A model generated the notes under the pieces. It ran no database searches and was not told where the DNA came from. It worked only from the letters and a program-made list of their open reading frames with translations. Positions 1 to 5,451 of a stretch of DNA of 5,503 bases are shown here, one piece after another (position 1 is the first letter of the stretch; each line of letters starts with the position of its first letter). The DNA lies in NCBI GenBank assembly GCA_013695265.1, contig JACDAU010000301.1, positions 1 through 5,503 of the forward strand, given 5' to 3'. This DNA is from Chloroflexia bacterium (GTDB taxonomy: Bacteria; Chloroflexota; Chloroflexia; Thermobaculales; Thermobaculaceae). The position numbers were made by a program, and so were the translations under genes.

Positions 1-434
1 GTCCTGTAGAGCCACACAAAGGCGGCGCCCAGGAGGAGCCCATAGATGAGGTGCCCGATCAAGCTCCCGATGGCCACGGGCATCATGCCAGCCATTGTCA
101 GGGGCGCGAGCACCGGCATACCGATCAGTACCGGCATCAGTATCAGGCCACCGAGAACCCACCAGACGAGGCCGTACAGTGCTCCCCATCCCAAACCGGA
201 TCCATATCCGCGGACCCGGCCGCCGAGCAACCAGCCGAAGAGGGCACCAATGACTGCGCTGTTGACCAGGTGGTACAGCCAGCCCACGATCAGGCTCTTT
301 GATCCCACAACCATCGCGACCATACCCATCAACGGCATCTTGCCATCGGGCGTCTTCATGATCTGCATCATCATGCCGAACACCAGGCCGCCAATCAGAC
401 CGGCGATGATGCCGGCAGTAAGCTTAGAGCGCAT
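1..434 (-). CDS. Multi-pass membrane protein of unknown function (3' end outside window)
   Basis: The first 144 residues are visible and the gene runs off the left edge without a stop. The ATG at 434-432 is preceded by a strong ribosome binding site (GAGGAG, about 6 bases upstream), which fixes the start. The protein is dominated by Gly/Leu/Met-rich hydrophobic stretches: roughly residues 6-24, 48-71, 79-108 and 118-143, giving about four membrane segments. A short charged, Met-rich loop lies near residues 21-38 (MMMQIMKTPDGKMPLMGM). Possible functional polar residues within or next to membrane segments are His55, Asn58 and His128. There is no signal peptide cleavage site and no catalytic motif I recognise. 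It resembles small uncharacterised integral membrane proteins with repeated Gly-rich helices, so I assign no function. It lies 368 bp beyond the end of the Crp-like regulator gene on the same strand, and a Crp-type palindrome occurs in that gap. Coding sense is much more convincing on this strand than the opposite reading. Confidence 0.8.
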   Translation of the reverse strand, partial: MRSKLTAGIIAGLIGGLVFGMMMQIMKTPDGKMPLMGMVAMVVGSKSLIVGWLYHLVNSAVIGALFGWLLGGRVRGYGSGLGWGALYGLVWWVLGGLILMPVLIGMPVLAPLTMAGMMPVAIGSLIGHLIYGLLLGAAFVWLYR

Positions 435-498
435 TTTCTTCTCCTCGTGAACTGAGTCTTTCAGGGTATCAACTGCCCCTCCAGCTCCACTTACTCTC

Positions 499-621
499 TT
501 AACTGATCTCGATCTCCGGACTCTTACCTCCTTTGCGCCGACCGGCTTCCCCATCCAGCTCCGGTTCTACCGGGTGCTCGTCCGGTCTATGGACGAAACG
601 GCTGTGCGAGGTACAGGTCAT
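499..621 (-). CDS. Possible small ORF, 40 residues, hypothetical
   Basis: An ATG at 621-619 opens a 40-codon frame ending in TAA at 501-499. A purine-rich GAGG lies 4 bases before the ATG, which is closer than ideal. The predicted peptide begins MTCTSHSRFVHRPDEH and ends KSPEIEIS. It is hydrophilic and charged, has no membrane segment or known motif, and has one cysteine (Cys3). About two-thirds of its third codon positions are G or C, which is compatible with coding but not persuasive in a GC-rich genome. It sits between a Crp-type palindrome and the membrane protein gene on the same strand. It could equally be untranslated leader. Low confidence. Confidence 0.2.
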   Translation of the reverse strand: MTCTSHSRFVHRPDEHPVEPELDGEAGRRKGGKSPEIEIS

Positions 622-707
622 TCCGCCTCGCGAGCCCCGATCCACTGGCTATTGAATCTGGAACTGGCGTACTTGGCTTCAGCCTAACGCTCGGCAGGGA
701 AGGTTTC

Positions 708-723
708 TGTAACCAGGATTACA
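708..723. promoter_or_regulatory. Crp/Fnr-family-type operator palindrome TGTAA-N6-TTACA
   Basis: The sequence TGTAACCAGGATTACA is a perfect inverted repeat with 5-bp arms and a 6-bp centre. This is the spacing of Crp-family sites (TGTGA-N6-TCACA in E. coli Crp) and also matches the TGTA-N8-TACA pattern of the Crp-family regulator NtcA. It lies 80 bp past the stop of a gene for a Crp-family protein. On the minus strand its centre is 32 bp from the centre of a weak -10-like TAGGCT (686-681), placing the site at -41.5, as in class II activation. Binding is an inference. Confidence 0.4.
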
Positions 724-765
724 TTCAGGGCGTTGTTGGGCAGGTGCGGAGGAAAGCGAGGGCAC

Positions 766-786
766 GGTCCGGCGAGTTGCCGGGCC
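766..786 (-). terminator. GC-rich hairpin after the Crp-like gene, possible weak terminator
   Basis: An 8-base arm (766-773) and its near-complement (779-786) enclose a 5-base loop, with one imperfect pair. The hairpin starts 16 bases past the regulator stop codon. No T-run follows on the minus strand, so it does not meet the usual intrinsic terminator model. It may still end or protect the transcript. Confidence 0.25.
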
Positions 787-802
787 AACAGGCGATGGGG
801 CG

Positions 803-1534
803 TCAGGAGTCCTCGAGCAGGATCGACAGACCAGAGCGATTGAGGATCTGGACCTTGCGCCGGGACAGCTTGAGGTACCCGGCCACCTGAAACTCATTGA
901 GCGTCTTGGTCACCGTCTCGCGATACGCGCCGACCATGTCGCCGAGATCCTCGTGGGTGATGCCCTCGACGACGCCGTTCTCGCCGAGGCGCAGCAGCAC
1001 CGAGGCGAGCCGCGCCGGTACACTCCGGTACGCCAAGTCCTCCAGCCGCGCCTCGCTCTCCGCAAGTCGCCGACTCAGGACGCCGATGATCCGCAGCCCC
1101 ACATGCGGCTGGGTGAGCACCAGCCGCTCAATGTCGTGCTGGCTCATCACGCACAGGAGGCAGTCGTCGATCGCCTCGGCGTACGCGTTGCGCCTCCGTT
1201 CAGCGAGCAGCGGCATCTCGCCGAAGAACGTACCGGGCTCAAGAACGGCGAGGTCGAGCTTTTTACCGCTCGGGGTAATGCGCGCGAGGCGCACGCGCCC
1301 GGTCTTGAGTAAGAAGAGCCCCTGTGCACGGTCTTCCTGCCGATAGATGACGCGACCCTTCTCCACTGTGGTCATGCGGGTCATTTTGTCGAGAGTGTCC
1401 ATCTCTTCATGGGAGAGGTCGCGGAAGATGTCTATCTTACGGAGGTACTCGCGCTTGAGTGGCGGTATTCCCTGCAGGCCAGGCGGGCCCGAGCGCGACG
1501 AGCCTAGAACCTTTCGTACCAGGTTGCCCGCCAT
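803..1534 (-). CDS. Crp/Fnr-family transcriptional regulator
   Basis: A 243-residue cytoplasmic DNA-binding regulator of usual family length plus a roughly 25-residue N-terminal extension. The cyclic-nucleotide-binding-type beta-roll spans about residues 33-135 (IFRDLSHEEMDTL, GLFLLKTGRVRL, then GTFFGEMPLLAERRRNAYAEA), followed by a dimerisation helix (about 137-170). A winged helix-turn-helix spans about 172-235, with ITHEDLGDMVGAYRETVTKTL containing the recognition helix (Arg205, Glu206, Thr207, Val208), much as in Crp. At the position of E. coli Crp Arg82-Ser83 it has Arg-Asn (115-116), so cAMP binding is uncertain. The N-terminus has no cysteines, which argues against an Fnr-type iron-sulfur cluster. 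A Cys125-Leu-Leu-Cys128 pair is present in the beta-roll. The ATG at 1534 has GAGGGG 6 bases upstream. It is followed by a Crp-type palindrome at 708-723. The exact ligand and targets are unknown. Confidence 0.93.
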   Translation of the reverse strand: MAGNLVRKVLGSSRSGPPGLQGIPPLKREYLRKIDIFRDLSHEEMDTLDKMTRMTTVEKGRVIYRQEDRAQGLFLLKTGRVRLARITPSGKKLDLAVLEPGTFFGEMPLLAERRRNAYAEAIDDCLLCVMSQHDIERLVLTQPHVGLRIIGVLSRRLAESEARLEDLAYRSVPARLASVLLRLGENGVVEGITHEDLGDMVGAYRETVTKTLNEFQVAGYLKLSRRKVQILNRSGLSILLEDS

Positions 1535-1590
1535 CGTCCACCCCTCACCGCTCCACGCTCAGCCGTAAATGCTACGAATCGTCATTCCGC

Positions 1591-1619
1591 ATTGTACCCT
1601 ACAGTGCCGGGCTCGACTC
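1591..1619 (-). promoter_or_regulatory. Candidate promoter for the Crp-like regulator
   Basis: On the minus strand a good -10 hexamer TACAAT (1596-1591) lies 57 bp before the regulator ATG, inside the 129-bp gap after the DUF3179 gene. The region 17-19 bp upstream has only a poor -35 (GTGAGT or GAGTCG). Small inverted repeats just downstream (GAAT-N4-ATTC and CGTA-N5-TACG, around 1567-1587) could be operator half-sites. This is a candidate only; the weak -35 would suit an activated promoter. Confidence 0.3.
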
Positions 1620-1663
1620 ACGCGTGTCCGCCAGAGTCCCTTTTTACTCGGCACCGGTCTCTC

Positions 1664-2884
1664 TCAGCCGGACCCATAGATGCGGGTATCTGGCTTGAAG
1701 GCAGCCCAGGCGAACCAGAAATGATTGGCGTGGACGACCGGCTCTAGTGCCTTGCCGGCCAGCGGGCCGTCGATCGCCCGTCCCAGGACCGTCCAACGGC
1801 TACCGGTCTCGGCGTCCACGAATCCACTCTCTTGCCACGAGAACGTCAGGCGGCGCCCATCAACTTCCGGTCGGTACACACCCGCCGCGCCGACGTCCCG
1901 CGAGGCGGCGATGCTGGAGGCATCGAGGGCCGAGGCCGTGCCAGGCTGGTAGACAACGACGATCGGCTGACCGCCGACGCTGTCGGTGATCACGCGCTCC
2001 TTCGCCAGGATCGAGAAGGGATACGCGGCATCCTCGCCAGACAGGCTTATAGTCACCACCCGCTCCTTCGGCGGTAGCCTGCCGTCAAGCTTGCCCTCGA
2101 ACAGGAACGGCGGCTCGTCGACTTTATCATAGCCAGCATAAGGGTTAGCCCCGTATGAGCGACGGTGGCCCGTGTCGCGGGAGAGAACCCGGCCCTCCGG
2201 AAACTGCCGCCTGAACTCCTTCCATGGAATTATGGTCGTGGGCAGCATCGTAAGACCCTTCCCCGTCAGATCGCCTACTATTGCCTTGCCGGTGACTTGC
2301 TGCCACCAGGACTCGGTCTGCCGATCCCACATAACGAGGTCGGAGTTGCGAAGGTTCCCGCTCGTGCCGAAGTCGAGCGTCCGCCCAGCAACTCGCCGAT
2401 CGAACGCTATGGCGGTGTTGCACAGAGGACAGAAGGTCACGGTCACGGGCACCCCACTGGCGACATCGTTCACTATCTCGTGCCAGAGGAGTATCTGGAG
2501 CGGGAACGCACGTGCATCGCGTCCTACCTCGAGAAGGATCACTGGCTCTTGGGACTCCAGCCACGAGTCGGCCTTTTCCACGGACTCGAACTTCGGATCA
2601 TCGATGGGCGGGATACCGTCGCGCGGAGGCCCCCCGGGAATGATCTCGTCAAGCGGGACGCTATGCTTCGAGAAGTCGGTCTTCCAACCGCTGGTGCCGA
2701 ACTGCACCTCACCGAGATCGACCGCTGGCTCGTGGGTGCGGGTCTCGGTGGTGGGCCCCAATGACGCAGACCGGTCAACGGAAGGCGGAGGTGTCGGCCC
2801 GGAGATTGAATCTTCGGTTGTCGCCCCGCAGGCAGCCATCAGGATCGCCCCGGCGAGCATAAGAGCTATTCCGTAACGTACCAT
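1664..2884 (-). CDS. DUF3179 domain-containing lipoprotein
   Basis: A 406-residue protein. The hydrophobic N-terminus (about residues 5-18) ends in LMAAC with Cys19 as the probable lipidation site, so it is likely exported and membrane-anchored. A disordered Pro/Ser/Thr segment (20-60) follows. The DUF3179 region covers about residues 65-405. Family hallmarks are visible: LLWHEIVND (132-140), the thiol motif FCPLCN (151-156), GTSGNLRNSDLVMWDRQT (173-190), SWWQQVTGKAIVG (192-204), DTGHRRSYGANPYAGYD (237-253) and the C-terminal HFWFAWAAF (388-396). The family has no established biochemical role; the CxxC suggests redox or metal chemistry. The ATG at 2884 has an excellent GGAGGT 6 bases upstream. 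It lies 85 bp downstream of a two-gene thioredoxin operon on the same strand, separated by a strong hairpin. It is full length with no sign of damage. Confidence 0.92.
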   Translation of the reverse strand: MVRYGIALMLAGAILMAACGATTEDSISGPTPPPSVDRSASLGPTTETRTHEPAVDLGEVQFGTSGWKTDFSKHSVPLDEIIPGGPPRDGIPPIDDPKFESVEKADSWLESQEPVILLEVGRDARAFPLQILLWHEIVNDVASGVPVTVTFCPLCNTAIAFDRRVAGRTLDFGTSGNLRNSDLVMWDRQTESWWQQVTGKAIVGDLTGKGLTMLPTTIIPWKEFRRQFPEGRVLSRDTGHRRSYGANPYAGYDKVDEPPFLFEGKLDGRLPPKERVVTISLSGEDAAYPFSILAKERVITDSVGGQPIVVVYQPGTASALDASSIAASRDVGAAGVYRPEVDGRRLTFSWQESGFVDAETGSRWTVLGRAIDGPLAGKALEPVVHANHFWFAWAAFKPDTRIYGSG

Positions 2885-2908
2885 CCGAGCACCTCCAAGG
2901 GTCGGTCA

Positions 2909-2970
2909 ACCGCAGGTGTCCTCTGACTTTCAGTATGCAGGTATGGCGGCAGCGCCGCCATACCTGCGGT
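2909..2970 (-). promoter_or_regulatory. Alternative long-range pairing overlapping the 14-bp hairpin
   Basis: The 9-base string ACCGCAGGT at 2909-2917 is perfectly complementary to ACCTGCGGT at 2962-2970, and the second string overlaps the first-transcribed arm of the adjacent 14-bp hairpin. The two pairings cannot form together. The distal arm sits 12 bases before the GGAGGT of the DUF3179 gene. This layout could make an attenuator or a translation control element, but the local 14-bp stem should be far more stable. Function is speculative. Confidence 0.2.
2937..2967 (-). terminator. Perfect 14-bp stem, 3-base loop hairpin between the thioredoxin genes and DUF3179
   Basis: Bases 2937-2950 are the exact reverse complement of 2954-2967, with a 3-base loop. 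The stem begins 2 bases after the TGA (2972-2970) of the small thioredoxin-fold gene. Such placement is typical of a transcript end or an mRNA-stabilising structure. No T-run follows on the minus strand (CATACTGAAAG comes next), so it may be a partial terminator, a 3'-end stabiliser or a REP-like element rather than a canonical intrinsic terminator. Confidence 0.6.
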
Positions 2971-3260
2971 CACGTTTCCAAGTCCTGGCGGCGGCGGATC
3001 TCGTCGACGAGCATCTCTCGTCTCGGGTTTCCCAGCGAGATGACTGCGCCATCAAGCAGATATGTGGGTGTAGCGACCACCCCGTCAGGCACCGGGTGCG
3101 ACCCGTCGATCTCAACTAGGTCGACTGCCAGTTTGGGAAACGTCACCTGCATCTCCAGACCTATGGCCCGCGCCTCCTCGCACGCAGCGCAATACCGAGC
3201 CACCACGATCTGCAGCCGTCCTTGCTGCTCTACCCGCTCTGTCTCGCAAATCTCCTCCAT
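2970..3260 (-). CDS. Small thioredoxin-fold protein (CAAC motif)
   Basis: A 96-residue protein with the minimal layout of a thioredoxin or glutaredoxin-like fold. A short strand (about 15-21, GRLQIVVAR) leads into Y23-C24-A-A-C27 at the start of a helix. A second strand carries VDLVEIDG (46-53). The probable cis-proline is in VVATPTYLLDG (Pro65), with a C-terminal GNP turn (77-79) and helix. No signal peptide or membrane segment is seen, so it is probably cytoplasmic unless exported another way. Its ATG shares one base with the TGA of the upstream TlpA-like gene (TGATG). No strong ribosome binding site precedes it, which points to translational coupling. It may pass electrons to, or act beside, the lipoprotein thioredoxin. 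Substrate is unknown. A strong hairpin follows immediately. Confidence 0.82.
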   Translation of the reverse strand: MEEICETERVEQQGRLQIVVARYCAACEEARAIGLEMQVTFPKLAVDLVEIDGSHPVPDGVVATPTYLLDGAVISLGNPRREMLVDEIRRRQDLET

Positions 3261-4042
3261 CAGGAACCTGCGACCAGTTGACCCACCATATCGTTCAGTT
3301 CGTCTTCCAGTACTATGCCCGCCCGGCGTGCAACGACGCGGCCCCGCGAGTCGAAGAAAATACTCGTAGGCATAGACACCACTTTGTACTGCCGCAGGGC
3401 GGAGGCGTCCACAGCATATGCGGACGGGTAGCGGATGTCCAACTCGTCAAGGAGTTGCCGAGCCGACGCCTGATCGCCCAGGCCCGTGAATAGCCCCACA
3501 TCGACGCCCACGAACACGACCTTGCCCTCATACCGGTCAGCGACCGCCTGGAAAGAGGGCAACTCGAACCGGCACGGTGGACAGTTGCCCGCCCAAAAGT
3601 TGAGGACCACCGGCTTGCCCTGCTCGAAGACCTCCGAAAACTTTGCCTCGCGACCACCGAGCAGGTCCGCGCCCTGATACGCGACGAGCGCGAAGTCCGG
3701 CACGCTCACGACCCTTCGGCTTGCCTCCCTGGGTGTAACCGTTGCCGACTTTCCCGTCGACGAAAATGAAGCAACGGTGGGTTTCATGCCCACAGCCGTC
3801 GCAGGCACTGACGTGGAAGTGGCCCCTGGAGCGGACGCAATTGCCGTTGTTCTCGCTGCACCTTTTGTCGACGAGGGCATAGGTGTGGTGGCCTTGATAG
3901 AAGGCGTCGCGACGGAACTGGGTGCCGAGTTGCGCCCCGTCACGCCGTCGGTCGGAGTAACACCTGTGGTCGGACTGCCACATGCCGCCAGTGAAAGTAC
4001 CAGCGCCAGGACAGGCAGGAACGTTTTCTTTGTTTTCCTCAA
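3260..4042 (-). CDS. TlpA/ResA-like thioredoxin-domain lipoprotein
   Basis: A probable membrane-anchored extracytoplasmic thiol-disulfide oxidoreductase of 260 residues. I chose the TTG at 4042-4040 because GGGAGG lies exactly 6 bases upstream and the product then opens with a compact charged segment (MRKTKK) and hydrophobic core ending in LSLAAC, lipid site Cys21. A TTG at 4066 would add 8 residues. Residues 22-110 are a long Ser/Thr/Ala/Pro-rich linker. The thioredoxin domain covers about 113-258: VPDFALVAYQG, then PVVLNFWAGNCPPC with catalytic Cys154 and Cys157, VVFVGVDVG, and the cis-proline in SMPTSIFFD (Pro225). TlpA/ResA relatives reduce apocytochrome or other exported thiols, often with WASWCPPC; here Asn replaces the common Trp or Thr before the first Cys. 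It overlaps the next thioredoxin-fold gene by 1 base, forming an operon. The exact substrate cannot be told. Confidence 0.9.
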   Translation of the reverse strand: MRKTKKTFLPVLALVLSLAACGSPTTGVTPTDGVTGRNSAPSSVATPSIKATTPMPSSTKGAARTTAIASAPGATSTSVPATAVGMKPTVASFSSTGKSATVTPREASRRVVSVPDFALVAYQGADLLGGREAKFSEVFEQGKPVVLNFWAGNCPPCRFELPSFQAVADRYEGKVVFVGVDVGLFTGLGDQASARQLLDELDIRYPSAYAVDASALRQYKVVSMPTSIFFDSRGRVVARRAGIVLEDELNDMVGQLVAGS

Positions 4043-4192
4043 CCGAAACCTCCCTGCTCTTGGCAAGACGCCTAAGCAGAGGCGGCTTCTGTGCAGACAA
4101 TAGTGCTGTCCCGTCCCAGTCTAGCGAGGCGCGGCGTCCGCGTCTGTAAGCTGGGTCACAATCTCGTGTGGGAGTGGTGGGCTGAGCTCTAC

Positions 4193-4227
4193 AGGAGGGA
4201 ACTATGAGCCACACACATGGCCTGTGA
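4193..4227 (+). other. Strong Shine-Dalgarno and 7-codon ORF on the plus strand
   Basis: A perfect AGGAGG (4193-4198) sits 5 bases before an ATG (4204) that opens MSHTHGL and stops at TGA (4225-4227). No gene follows in this direction; the sequence enters the synthase gene antisense. It could be the remains of a lost gene start, a leader peptide without a target, or chance. It overlaps the candidate minus-strand promoter at 4201-4228. Confidence 0.15.
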
Positions 4228-4228
4228 A
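4201..4228 (-). promoter_or_regulatory. Candidate promoter for the thioredoxin operon
   Basis: On the minus strand TTCACA (4228-4223, five of six matches to TTGACA) and CATAGT (4206-4201, four of six matches to TATAAT) are separated by 16 bp. They lie in the 267-bp gap between the synthase stop and the TlpA-like gene. The predicted transcript would have a leader of about 150 bases. Sigma-70-like matches arise by chance, so this is a candidate only. Confidence 0.3.
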
Positions 4229-4309
4229 GTTGCTTGCACGGAAACAATGCACTAAATAAGGGTACCGCAGCGGGTGGCCCGGTCGCCGGGAGCGTACAAT
4301 TGAGGCGCC

Positions 4310-5299
4310 TTATGATCTGGCCAGCGCCTTCTCCGGTTGGGTCAGCGACCGATAGTACCAGCGCAGCCAGTGGTTCGACCAGCCAAACGCCGTGGTGTTG
4401 CGCACGATAAGCGACACCTGGTCGCGCCCGATCTTCGCCTCGCTCAGCAACACCCCCGTGTTGTTGCGGCTCATCGCGAGCGTCTTAGCCGCGAAAAAGA
4501 GAGGCCAGATACAGGCCAGCCGGATACGGTGTTGCCGACGCGGGAGCGCAAGCACGAACGCCATACCCGCGTTCAGGTGCCGCTCCGCCTTGAGGGCGAG
4601 CAGGTCGACCACTTGCAGTGCCTTATCGATATTGGACGGCTCGAAGAGCTGGCTCGGCGTTAGCCCAACGCTGGCGCAGAAGGTTCGCGGCACAAAGATC
4701 CACCCGCGCTCGAAGTCTTTGCGTAGCCCGCGGATGACATTCACGGTCTGGAGCGCCAGGCCAAACTCGCGCGCCAGCGGCAGCAGCTCCTTGCGCCTGC
4801 GCCGCACACCGGGCAGGTACCACGCGAAGATGTCGGTCACCAGATAGCCGACCAGACCAGCGACGTGGTGCATGTAGTCGTCCATCTCCGCCTCGTCGTC
4901 GACGTTCGGGCCGTGTTCCTGCCAGCGGGCCATGCCGAGGGAGGTCTCGCGCACGTGCTTGAGGATCGTGCCCTGAATCTCCTCGGGCAGGCTCTTAAGT
5001 TTCTCTATCAATTCGCTCGCCTGTTGTGCGACGTAGACCTCGGGATCGGCGCCGTCGAGGTCGGCGACCGCGAGCGTCAGGCTCTCAACGGGCGCATCGC
5101 CACCGAGCACGCGGTCCCAGAGGCGCAGCAGATTCGCCTTGCGCTCGGCGGGGAGAGTGGCGTGGTCTTCGAGGCAGTCGGACACGCGGAACAGGAGATA
5201 CGCGATCGTGACCGAGTCGCGGAGCACGCGGGGCAGGTGCTCGATAGAGAGCGCGAAGGTACGGCTCACCGCGCGAAGCATCTCGTACTGTTGCAGCAT
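4310..5299 (-). CDS. Squalene/phytoene synthase family protein
   Basis: A 329-residue trans-isoprenyl diphosphate synthase (head-to-head type), probably cytoplasmic or membrane-associated, expected to condense two prenyl diphosphates towards squalene, dehydrosqualene or phytoene. Visible motifs: SRTFALSIEHLP (12-23); the first Asp-rich motif D41-C-L-E-D45 in YLLFRVSDCLEDH; YMHHVAGLVGYL (142-153), as in squalene synthases; and LALQTVNVIRGLRKDFERGW (181-200). The second motif keeps Asn187 and Asp195 but has Gly191 where the first Asp of DxxxD is expected. RGWIFVP and the C-terminal segment IWPLFFAAKTLAMSRNN (264-280) again favour the squalene-synthase branch. There is no C-terminal membrane anchor. 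Start ATG 5299 is preceded by a weak purine-rich GAGAG. No other isoprenoid gene is visible, so the product (squalene for hopanoids or a carotenoid precursor) cannot be fixed. The altered motif could change or reduce activity. Confidence 0.9.
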   Translation of the reverse strand: MLQQYEMLRAVSRTFALSIEHLPRVLRDSVTIAYLLFRVSDCLEDHATLPAERKANLLRLWDRVLGGDAPVESLTLAVADLDGADPEVYVAQQASELIEKLKSLPEEIQGTILKHVRETSLGMARWQEHGPNVDDEAEMDDYMHHVAGLVGYLVTDIFAWYLPGVRRRRKELLPLAREFGLALQTVNVIRGLRKDFERGWIFVPRTFCASVGLTPSQLFEPSNIDKALQVVDLLALKAERHLNAGMAFVLALPRRQHRIRLACIWPLFFAAKTLAMSRNNTGVLLSEAKIGRDQVSLIVRNTTAFGWSNHWLRWYYRSLTQPEKALARS

Positions 5300-5358
5300 A
5301 CTCTCTCACCCTTGCGTGCGAGTATCGTTCCAGGGAAGACATCACCAGTCCCATCGAG

Positions 5359-5451
5359 TTAAATTGTAGAGCACGCAGCGTACCCCGCGCTATAGCCCAA
5401 TTGGCCCAGGGCCTTCCCGACGGGCGCGAACAAGCCGAGCAGCGTGTGCAT
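5359..5451 (-). pseudogene. Possible frameshifted continuation of the RHS C-terminal tail
   Basis: One frame over from the RHS fragment, a 30-residue stretch reads MHTLLGLFAPVGKALGQLGY followed by a short Ala/Gly/Ser-rich end and TAA (5361-5359). It is hydrophobic and balanced in composition, unlike the Arg/Gly/Pro-rich reading in the core frame. A one-base indel near 5450-5465 would join it directly after the DPGGTIAV part of the core. It could also be an independent or chance ORF; no ribosome binding site supports the ATG. Confidence 0.3.

Larger units (their letters stand above)
435..802. other. 368-bp intergenic region between the Crp-like regulator and the membrane protein
   Basis: No well-supported gene lies here. 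It contains a GC-rich hairpin (766-786) just past the regulator stop, a Crp-type palindrome (708-723), a possible 40-codon minus-strand ORF (621-499), and several CCGG-centred short inverted repeats (for example ACCGG 569-573 with CCGGT 582-586, and the 8-bp palindrome CTCGCGAG at 627-634). A near-perfect Shine-Dalgarno-like string (AAAGGAGGT read on the minus strand, about 525-533) is not followed by a start codon at usable spacing. It may be the trace of a lost gene or chance. Confidence 0.5.

Noticed and set aside
46..450. Plus-strand 134-codon frame opposite the membrane protein
   Set aside because: The Pro/Ile/Arg-rich product is the typical antisense image of a Gly/Leu-rich membrane protein, and the minus strand has a strong ribosome binding site and coherent membrane segments.
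897..1346. Plus-strand 149-codon frame opposite the Crp-like regulator
   Set aside because: A Ser/Arg-rich antisense product; the minus-strand frame carries both regulator domains.
1626..1655. Terminator after the DUF3179 gene (GAGT...ACTC around an A/G-rich loop)
   Set aside because: Only a 4-bp stem extended by mismatched pairs, with no T-run on the minus strand.
2172..2876. Plus-strand open frames of 199 and 234 codons opposite the DUF3179 gene
   Set aside because: They are antisense to a gene with clear family motifs, and their products show no domain and a skewed Arg/Ser/Pro-rich composition, as expected from GC-rich antisense reading.
4156..4169. CACA-N6-TGTG inverted repeat as a Crp site
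   Set aside because: The half-sites point the wrong way relative to the TGTGA-N6-TCACA consensus.
3537..4247. Minus-strand 236-codon frame overlapping the TlpA-like gene
   Set aside because: It overlaps the TlpA-like gene in another frame. The product lacks any recognisable motif, while the overlapped frame has a lipobox, a CPPC motif and a cis-proline.
4278..4290. CCCGG-TCG-CCGGG as a terminator for the synthase gene
   Set aside because: A 5-bp stem alone without a T-run is too weak and common in GC-rich sequence.
4865..5362. Plus-strand 165-codon frame opposite the synthase
   Set aside because: It is antisense to a well-supported enzyme gene, with no motif of its own.
5363..5368. TACAAT as a -10 box for the synthase gene
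   Set aside because: No acceptable -35 hexamer is found 15-19 bp upstream, and it lies within the possible RHS tail.
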